Shown piece after piece: positions 18,635-24,911 of a DNA stretch of 64,000 bases. The first letter of the stretch is position 1, and every line of letters begins with the position of its first letter. Origin of the DNA: Mesorhizobium sp. M1B.F.Ca.ET.045.04.1.1. Its GTDB lineage: Bacteria > Pseudomonadota > Alphaproteobacteria > Rhizobiales > Rhizobiaceae. The translations under genes were made by a program, and so were the position numbers. The notes beneath the pieces are model-generated. The model saw only the letters and a program-made list of their open reading frames with translations, searched no databases and had not been told where the DNA came from. The stretch covers positions 7,231,001 through 7,295,000 of the forward strand of contig NZ_CP034448.1 of NCBI RefSeq assembly GCF_003952465.1, in the 5' to 3' direction.

Positions 18635-19975
18635 TTACTGGAGCTTCCTCGGGTCGCCCGCCGACAGCCGCGAGGCATCGCGATGGAGCAGCATGACCTG
18701 CTCGGCATCCGACATTCGGTCGTAAATCGGCTCCAGCGCACCGTCTTCATCGAGTGCGAGAGCGCCCGATAGATCGGGTGAAAGTACCGTCAGCTTCTGC
18801 TTGATGCCAGGCAGTTCCTCGTTGCCGAGCGTCAGCCAGCTGCTGTCGCCGCAATAGCTGGCGAAGTCTTTGCTGGCGAGAACGCTGTGCGGATATTTCT
18901 TGGTCAGGATCTGGAGGCGCTGAACCTCGTTTACAGCCGAACCGAAGACAGAGAATGTGAGCCGGTCGGTAAGCCCGACATTGCCGAACATCACATTGCC
19001 GACATGCAGACCGATACCAAATTTTATGTCGGACAACCCCTCTTCCTTTCTGCGCAGGTTGAGATCCACCATGCGCGCCGCGGCCTTGTGCGCTGCCGCA
19101 AGAGCAGCCTGGCAGGCGGTCTCGGACTGTGAGCGATGCCTTTCGCAAGGGTAGACGGCAATGAAGCCATCCCCGATGAAACTCATGATCTGCCCGCCTT
19201 TGCGATTGAAAGGTGCAGCAACGGCGTCGAAAAACTGGTTCAGCGTATCGATATAGATTTCGCGGCCCGAGGTTTCGGCAAGCCTTGACGACCCGCGCAT
19301 GTCGCCCATGACCAGCGCGGCCCGGATCGTATCGCCCTCGCCGCGCTTGATCTGACCGTCAAGCACGCGCCTGCCGGCGTCGCCGCCGAGATAAGTGGTC
19401 ATCATGTTGTCGGCGAGCTTGGTGAGCACCGCCATCTTGGTTGCGATGGCGAGATGGCTCTGGATGCGCAGCAGCGCCGAAATCATGCTGTCGCTGAAGC
19501 CCGCGGCACTGTCGGTGGACCAGGACCCCATCATGCCCTGACTGGTGTTGCCGCTGAAGGGAAGGACAAAAGCAATGTAATCGGTGATGCCCATAAGTCG
19601 GAGGTCATCGAAAACAGGAAACTCCGACGGCACCGATGGGTCGAGCCGGCGTCGCAGATGCTCGAGCTTGTTGCTGAGCAGATGGTAGTAGGGGCTGGTC
19701 AGGAATCTTTCAGACGGCAAGCCGGCCTTATGGCGGAAGCCTTCCACTTCCATGCCCTTGCCGCGAAGCCAGGTAAAGCCAAGCGCATCATAAAGCGGAT
19801 GAAGCATCGAAAAGCTCAGATGCACCCGCTTCAGCGGCAGGCCGGCAGCAGCCAGCCGTTCGCAAAAGCCTTTTACCAATGTTTCCAGGTCGTTGCCCGC
19901 CAGAGCCGATTGGTTCAGCCAATCGGCAACCTTATCCATGAGAATGGTGGAAATTTCTGCTTGCGCCGTGCTCAT
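18635..19975 (-). CDS. Adenylate/guanylate cyclase domain protein, atypical nucleotide-selecting residue
   Basis: A 446-residue protein. Residues 1-200 form an N-terminal sensor-like domain (DNLETLVKGF-like helix, MLHPLYDALGFTW, FPVFDDLRLMGITDYIAFVLPF) of a type often seen before rhizobial cyclases. The cyclase domain (about 210-400) keeps metal Asp in MGDMRGSS and FIGDGFIAVY and the Asn/Arg pair in SAVNEVQRLQ. The Lys that normally precedes the IGD motif is replaced by Ser (IMSFIGD), so base selection may differ or activity may be weak. It lies alone between the peptide transporter and the DUF3095 gene. Confidence 0.83.
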   Translation of the reverse strand: MSTAQAEISTILMDKVADWLNQSALAGNDLETLVKGFCERLAAAGLPLKRVHLSFSMLHPLYDALGFTWLRGKGMEVEGFRHKAGLPSERFLTSPYYHLLSNKLEHLRRRLDPSVPSEFPVFDDLRLMGITDYIAFVLPFSGNTSQGMMGSWSTDSAAGFSDSMISALLRIQSHLAIATKMAVLTKLADNMMTTYLGGDAGRRVLDGQIKRGEGDTIRAALVMGDMRGSSRLAETSGREIYIDTLNQFFDAVAAPFNRKGGQIMSFIGDGFIAVYPCERHRSQSETACQAALAAAHKAAARMVDLNLRRKEEGLSDIKFGIGLHVGNVMFGNVGLTDRLTFSVFGSAVNEVQRLQILTKKYPHSVLASKDFASYCGDSSWLTLGNEELPGIKQKLTVLSPDLSGALALDEDGALEPIYDRMSDAEQVMLLHRDASRLSAGDPRKLQ

Positions 19976-20277
19976 ACGATCTCCAAAACCCGTCGAAGAC
20001 GAGCCATTATCCTTTGATCCGCCATAACACAGTCCGCCACCGACCCAAAGATAGGACCCTAGTCAACGAGGCCGGCTTGGGCGACAAAAGCCGGCGAAGA
20101 ATTTCTCGAATGACTATCCTTGCCGGCAAGGAGCAGGCGCAACTGCATCTATTTCCTGGGGTATTATGTGTCGAGGCTGCCGGCGGATTGCAACCATGAT
20201 CCTGACATCGAAAAAACGACGGGATCAGACCCCTTTCCTCGAAGAGTCTCGGAAAATCGAATTTCCGCAAGCCGTCG
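19976..20277. other. Intergenic region, no gene seen
   Basis: A 300-base gap between two minus-strand genes of the cyclase fold. Short open frames exist on both strands but show no coding bias or recognisable motif. It should contain the promoter of the 446-residue cyclase and the end of the DUF3095 transcript. No terminator-like hairpin with a T-run was seen. Confidence 0.4.
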
Positions 20278-21456
20278 TCAGTCCGGCATCTTCGCCTTCA
20301 GGCTTGCGGCAGCCATTGCATAACCGCCGGCGGCGCCGTCGATGAAATGAACGTGATCGCGCTGCAGCGGCGAAGCGACGAGGCATGTCATCAAGGCCGA
20401 TTTCTGGCGGTGCAGGCCATAGTAGCAGATGCCCGCCTCTTCCGCCTGTTTCAGCCGGTTCTCGATCCGTTGCAACACATCCGCGTCAACGTCGATGGTC
20501 ATTTTCAAGCCGTCGTCGAATTTCCGGAAATCCGAATTGCTCGCCACGTCGCGCTTGTAGACCTTCGGATCGAAACTGCCGATCGTCCAGCCAAATCTAT
20601 CGGTGACAGCCGTAAGCGTCATCAGGAACACTACCCACAGCTTCGCCAGCCACCGCCGTCCTGCCGGCGCCACGGCCCGCGCCTCGATATCGAGACCGGC
20701 GGGCAGTAGACTGTAGTCCGGCCCGTTCACCGGCACCGGGTGGCCGTCGCGTTCCTGCCTGCCGGCAAGGGCGATGATGTCGGAGGCCAGAAACTGAAAA
20801 CCGCGCAAGTCGCGCGATACCCCCGGTATGGCGATGATCGAGACGATTTCGCCATGCCGGGCTTCGATCGGGTTCCAGCGGCAGGAGAGACCTGTCAAAT
20901 CCGGCCGCGCGCCGGCCGGCGCAGGATCGATGCGGTAGCGCCCCGCTTTCATCTCGGCTTCCGCCCAACTGCCGCCACCGCCGGCGAACATGGCATAGAA
21001 GACCGCTTCGGAGGCCCGGAACCTCGCCACCCGAACGTCGAGGCCTTGCGCTCTTATATCCTTTATTGGCACGATTGCGGCGCGCAAGGTCAGGTCCAGT
21101 TCGTCCGCCACCCATCTCTGCACAGCCGCAAGCGCGTTGCGGGTGACCTCCAGCGCCGAGCCCGGAAACGCCACGAGCGCGCCGTCGCCGCCGAAGACAA
21201 AGGGGAGATCTTGCCGACCCAGCGCATTGAGCAGCGCCGAAATGACGCTGGCGCCGGCCATATTGACGGTTTTATAGCGCCCGGCCCCGATCGCCTTGGT
21301 CGAGCCGACGATGTCGGCGGTGGCCAGCGCCCAGCCATCCGGGATGGGACGATAGTTATCGATATCGGCAACGCTTTCGAACTTTGCGAAGACCGGCAAA
21401 GAAGCGACAAACGGGTCGGGCACGGCAGCTGTTTCCATGAGCATCAGATAGCACAT
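20278..21456 (-). CDS. DUF3095 family protein, cyclase-like fold
   Basis: A 392-residue protein that matches what I recall of DUF3095. Its N-terminal half carries cyclase-like elements: WALATADIVGSTKAIGAG (about 42-58) in place of the first metal strand, and PFVFGGDGALVAFPG (about 85-99) in place of the GD hairpin. The Asn-Arg transition-state pair of true cyclases is not evident, so catalytic activity is doubtful. The C-terminal part (about 280-385) includes KVYKRDVASNSDFRKFDDGLKM and HRQKSALMTCLV. It is divergent from the glycosyltransferase gene, with only 74 bases between starts. Alternative ATGs at 21444 and 21438 are possible. Confidence 0.78.
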   Translation of the reverse strand: MCYLMLMETAAVPDPFVASLPVFAKFESVADIDNYRPIPDGWALATADIVGSTKAIGAGRYKTVNMAGASVISALLNALGRQDLPFVFGGDGALVAFPGSALEVTRNALAAVQRWVADELDLTLRAAIVPIKDIRAQGLDVRVARFRASEAVFYAMFAGGGGSWAEAEMKAGRYRIDPAPAGARPDLTGLSCRWNPIEARHGEIVSIIAIPGVSRDLRGFQFLASDIIALAGRQERDGHPVPVNGPDYSLLPAGLDIEARAVAPAGRRWLAKLWVVFLMTLTAVTDRFGWTIGSFDPKVYKRDVASNSDFRKFDDGLKMTIDVDADVLQRIENRLKQAEEAGICYYGLHRQKSALMTCLVASPLQRDHVHFIDGAAGGYAMAAASLKAKMPD

Positions 21457-21530
21457 TCCACTGCTTGAAGGTGATGTCGATCATGCTTCGAAATTGACTT
21501 GCACAGGCTTTCCGATGATAGGGTCTGGCG

Positions 21531-22619
21531 ATGCGAATAGCCTTCTACGCGCCGCTGAAGTCGCCCAACGATCCCGTTGCCTCCGGCGACCGCCAGATGG
21601 CACGGATGCTGGTCAAGGCGCTGGAGCATGGAGGGCATAGCGTCGAACTGGCATCCGATTTGCGCTTCTATCTACGCGAACCGGAAGCGAAAAGTTTCGA
21701 TGCGCTCAAGATCGCGGCCCGAGAGGAAGCCGCGCGGTTGACTAAGCTTTGGGATCGTGACGGCAAGCCCGATCTCTGGTTCTGCTATCATCCCTATTAC
21801 AAGGCGCCCGATCTGATCGGGCCCGAGCTGGCGTCGGCCTTTGCTGTCCCCTATGTGACTGCGGAAGCCTCCTATTCGAGGCGGCGCAACGCCGGCTTGT
21901 GGGCCGATACGCAAGCGTTGGTGGTGCGAGCCGTCGAACAGGCAGCGCTGAACATCTGCTTCACGCAAAGGGATCGTCAGGGACTGACAGAGGCGCTTCC
22001 CGGCGCCGCTTTCGGTATGCTTTCGCCCTTCATCGACACCTCGCCGTTCCGAGAAACGCCGGCACGGGGTTGTCCGACGCGCCTCGTTACCGTCGCCATG
22101 ATGCGTCCGGGCGACAAAGCCGAAAGCTATCGCATGCTGGCGCAAGCGCTCCGTCCGATCGGCCATCTGCCCTGGACCATGTCGGTCGTCGGGGACGGGC
22201 CTGCCCGCGACGAGGTCAAAGCGCAATTCGCCGGCTTGCCCGCCGACCGTATCGAATGGCTTGGCGCGATCGAGCCGGCCGCCGTGCCGGATGTCCTCTA
22301 CAGTGGGGGAATTTACGTCTGGCCGGGTTGCGGCGAGGCCTATGGCGTTGCCTATCTTGAAGCGCAGGCCGCCGGCCTTCCGGTGGTGGCTCAGGACATC
22401 GCCGGCGTTCCGGAGGTCGTGCGGCACGGCCGGACCGGGCTTCTCACCCCGCCGGGCGATGTGGCGGCGTTCGCTTCCGCCATTGAAAGGCTTCTGGCTG
22501 GTAACGACGAAAGAACCGTCATGGCCGCGGAAGCCAGACGCTTCATCCTCGAAGAACGTTCCCTCGGTGCCGCAGTGGCGCGTCTGGTCGGACTTCTTGC
22601 GAAGATCCCGGTTTCATGA
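21531..22619 (+). CDS. Family 4-like glycosyltransferase
   Basis: A 362-residue GT-B fold enzyme. The N-terminal half opens MRIAFYAPLKSPNDPVASGDRQMARML, the acceptor-binding Rossmann domain. The C-terminal half has VVGDGPARDEVKAQF, then YVWPGCGEAYGVAYLEAQAAGLPVV near residue 265-290, the EAxGxxxxEA-type donor-binding motif of GT4 enzymes, and GIPEVV-like VPEVVRHGRTGLL. Its TGA overlaps the ATG of the deacetylase gene by four bases, so the two are made together. The pair implies synthesis and then deacetylation of an amino-sugar glycan. Donor and acceptor unknown. Confidence 0.87.
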   Translation: MRIAFYAPLKSPNDPVASGDRQMARMLVKALEHGGHSVELASDLRFYLREPEAKSFDALKIAAREEAARLTKLWDRDGKPDLWFCYHPYYKAPDLIGPELASAFAVPYVTAEASYSRRRNAGLWADTQALVVRAVEQAALNICFTQRDRQGLTEALPGAAFGMLSPFIDTSPFRETPARGCPTRLVTVAMMRPGDKAESYRMLAQALRPIGHLPWTMSVVGDGPARDEVKAQFAGLPADRIEWLGAIEPAAVPDVLYSGGIYVWPGCGEAYGVAYLEAQAAGLPVVAQDIAGVPEVVRHGRTGLLTPPGDVAAFASAIERLLAGNDERTVMAAEARRFILEERSLGAAVARLVGLLAKIPVS

Positions 22620-23386
22620 CATCCGATCAGATCTGGCAGCCCCTGGTGGAAGAACTGGCTTTCCGGCGACGGGCGGGCCGTAAGGCGGAGTTCTGGCTGC
22701 GCGACGATGACGCCGTGGATCCGACGCCTGCACTTGATCGGCTGCTCGCCCTCACCGCTGAATTCGCGGTTCCGGTCACTCTGGCGGTCATTCCGGCGCT
22801 GACTGATGAGAAGCTTGTCGTCCGGCTTGACGAGGCGCCGCATGCCACGGTCGCCACCCATGGCTGGGCGCACCGAAATCATGCGCCCGAGGACCAGAAA
22901 AAGCAGGAGCTCGGCGCGCATCGGCCGCGCGAGGCGGTGCTCGACGATCTGGCTCGCGGGCTGTCGCACGTGACCGGCCTGCACGGCGCACGTGCCGTTC
23001 CGATGCTGGTGCCACCCTGGAACAGGATCGACGCCGGCTTGGTATCCGACCTTGGATCGATAGGATTTGCGGCATTGTCTGTCTATGGGCCGCCGAAGCC
23101 GGCTTCACTGGCGGTCGTCAACAGCAATGTCGACATCATGGATTGGCATGGCACGCGCGGCTGCCGCGATCATGACGTGTTGGTTCAGGCTATCATAGCG
23201 CAATTGCGGCACGACGGCGGCGAGCCGGTCGGCCTGCTCACCCACCATCTCGTACATGATGAATCGGCCTGGCTTTTCCTCGAACGGCTGTTCACAGTCA
23301 CCGCACGGACTGAAGCCTGCGCATGGCTTCCGATCAGGACATTGATCGGGCGCAGCGCCGGTAGAGCAATTCCAGGAAAAGTGTGA
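22616..23386 (+). CDS. Polysaccharide deacetylase-like protein coupled to the glycosyltransferase
   Basis: A 256-residue NodB-like TIM-barrel protein. FWLRDDDAVDPTPALDRLLAL (about 23-43) holds the catalytic/metal Asp cluster, ATHGWAHRNHAP (about 80-91) gives the HxxxH metal pair, VPPWNRID is the substrate-groove motif, and LLTHHLVHD near 220 matches the C-terminal catalytic His. The protein is short and soluble, with no signal peptide, so it would act on a cytoplasmic glycan precursor. The ATG overlaps the glycosyltransferase stop. The last codons (RAIPGKV and the TGA) lie inside a palindromic repeat, so the C-terminus has been rewritten by repeat insertion. Confidence 0.83.
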   Translation: MTSDQIWQPLVEELAFRRRAGRKAEFWLRDDDAVDPTPALDRLLALTAEFAVPVTLAVIPALTDEKLVVRLDEAPHATVATHGWAHRNHAPEDQKKQELGAHRPREAVLDDLARGLSHVTGLHGARAVPMLVPPWNRIDAGLVSDLGSIGFAALSVYGPPKPASLAVVNSNVDIMDWHGTRGCRDHDVLVQAIIAQLRHDGGEPVGLLTHHLVHDESAWLFLERLFTVTARTEACAWLPIRTLIGRSAGRAIPGKV

Positions 23387-23425
23387 GCGGTTTCCGTCCG
23401 GAATTGCGTCAAAACAAGGAGGTAG
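23364..23425. repeat. Palindromic intergenic repeat overlapping a stop codon
   Basis: Arms GCAATTCC (23366-23373) and GGAATTGC (23400-23407) flank the core aggaaaagtgtgagcggttt. The arrangement matches a family of short palindromes that I recall as scattered through rhizobial genomes. It overlaps the last codons and stop of the deacetylase gene and may fold as an mRNA hairpin between this gene and the convergent MBL hydrolase gene. Confidence 0.65.
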
Positions 23426-23436
23426 GGGCAAATAGC

Positions 23437-24291
23437 TCAGCGCTTTTTGTGCAATGAGACGGGAAATTTGAGCGTCTGGCCATCCCGCGCGGCGAAAGCG
23501 CCGGCAAACCTGTCTTTGGCCAGTTTCTCGATCTCGTCCAATTCCTCGTCGGTGCGAGTCGGATCGTGGTGAAACAGCGCAAGCCCCCGCGCACCGGCCG
23601 CCTCACAGAGCTTGACGCCCTGTTGCCATGTCGAGTGCCCGTTGCCGCGGCGGGGTTCCATTTCCTCCTCGGTGTAGGTGCAATCGTAAATGACGAGGTC
23701 GGCATCTTCGATCAGGCCGAGCACCGCCAGATCGAGCTTGTCCGGCTCGTGTTCGGTGTCTGTGATCACCGCCACGACGCGGCCGCCCCATTCGACCCGG
23801 TAGCCTATGCAGCCGCCCGGGTGGGTAAGACTGCCGGTTCGGATCACCACCCCTTCGCGCGGCCGAAGCACGTCTCCGGATACGAAATCGCGGCAGTCGA
23901 GGCTTGCCTTGCAAACGTCCATTGTCACCGGAAACCAGGGCGGGCGAATGAACTCATCGACCATCTGCCGGGTCGTCATGCGTCCTGCGAGATGCCCGGA
24001 CCAAAGCGTAACCTTGACGCTCCGGTCATAGATCGGAGCAAAAGCCGGCAGGCCGATGATGTGATCGTAATGGCAATGGGTGAAAAGCAGGTCGACATCG
24101 TTCACGCCCGACGCCCGAAGCGCCCAGCCGGCAGGCCGTATGCCGGAGCCCGCGTCGAACAGAAGCGTATGCTTGCCGCATCGCATCTCAATGCAGATCG
24201 TGTTGCCGCCATAGCGAGAGAATTCTGGCCCCGATACCGAAATGCTGCCGCGCACGCCCCAAAATCTGACCAGGAAAACGTCGTCGTCCAT
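23437..24291 (-). CDS. MBL-fold metallo-hydrolase
   Basis: A 284-residue metallo-beta-lactamase-fold enzyme. FWGVRGSISVSG and RYGGNTICIEM open the family pattern, LLFDAGSG is the second strand, and THCHYDHIIGLP (near residue 70) is the HxHxDH zinc motif. SLTHPGG supplies a further His, and VITDTEHEP and ALFHHDPTRTDEEL supply the later Asp and His ligands. The ATG at 24291 has AAGGG about 8 bases upstream and is preferred over one at 24333. It follows the cNMP-binding gene on the same strand after 133 bases. Some proteins of this shape are cyclic-nucleotide or phosphodiester hydrolases, which would fit the setting, but the substrate is not shown by the sequence. Confidence 0.83.
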   Translation of the reverse strand: MDDDVFLVRFWGVRGSISVSGPEFSRYGGNTICIEMRCGKHTLLFDAGSGIRPAGWALRASGVNDVDLLFTHCHYDHIIGLPAFAPIYDRSVKVTLWSGHLAGRMTTRQMVDEFIRPPWFPVTMDVCKASLDCRDFVSGDVLRPREGVVIRTGSLTHPGGCIGYRVEWGGRVVAVITDTEHEPDKLDLAVLGLIEDADLVIYDCTYTEEEMEPRRGNGHSTWQQGVKLCEAAGARGLALFHHDPTRTDEELDEIEKLAKDRFAGAFAARDGQTLKFPVSLHKKR

Positions 24292-24424
24292 GCTAGCCCT
24301 TCGCAGTCCCCGTCGCCTATCGTAGCCAAACAACTGCTGCTAGGCGAGACAGGTTTCTCCGGGAGATATTCTAAGCAAGAGGCCAGTGCCGTCACAACGG
24401 CGAGGATTGAGCGCACGTCATTCG

Positions 24425-24874
24425 TTATCTGGCGATTCGTGCGTCGATCAGATCCGCGGTCGTATGGCTCAGGCGATCGGCAAGAACCCGCAATATCTCG
24501 ATCGTCATTTCCGGGAACTCCTTCATAAGCCTCAGAAAATGATCCTTGCGGATTCTCAAGGCTTCCAGCGGACTTGCCGCTCTGACGGTGGCGGTGCGGG
24601 AGCTGTTGCACAATATGGCGATCTCGCCAACAATCGAATTTGGCAGCAATTCGGCAACTTTTATCGGTCCGCTGTCGGAATCGACCAGAATATCCGCCGT
24701 GCCTGAAAGGATGACATAGGCCGCGTCTCCCTCGTCGCCTTGCCGGAAAAGGATCTGGCCGGCGCTGTAGCTCACGCGATCGGATGTGAACGCAAGCAGC
24801 TTGAGCTTTGCCGGCTCGATGCCAGAGAACAGGGGAACGCGTTGCAGCATTCCAACTTCATCCTTGAGCAGCAT
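24425..24874 (-). CDS. Stand-alone cyclic-nucleotide-binding domain protein
   Basis: A 149-residue protein that is essentially one CAP_ED domain. It shows LQRVPLFSGIEPAKLKLLAF at the start, the beta-roll GQILFRQGDEGDAAYVILSGTA, and the phosphate-binding cassette VGEIAILCNSSRTATVRA with both the Glu and the Arg that contact cyclic nucleotide. There is no DNA-binding helix-turn-helix, so it is a sensor or regulator by protein contact. A GAGGT site lies about 9 bases before the ATG at 24874. It begins only 37 bases after the stop of the aberrant ABC exporter gene on the same strand, so it may be its regulatory subunit. Confidence 0.87.
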   Translation of the reverse strand: MLLKDEVGMLQRVPLFSGIEPAKLKLLAFTSDRVSYSAGQILFRQGDEGDAAYVILSGTADILVDSDSGPIKVAELLPNSIVGEIAILCNSSRTATVRAASPLEALRIRKDHFLRLMKEFPEMTIEILRVLADRLSHTTADLIDARIAR

Positions 24875-24911
24875 TGTCGCAAACCTCAAAATTCGCGTTT
24901 GCCAGACTAGA

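Noticed and set aside
20007..20270. 87-codon minus-strand frame between two cyclase-fold genes
   Set aside because: No ribosome-binding site, amino-acid content unlike real proteins, no known motif.
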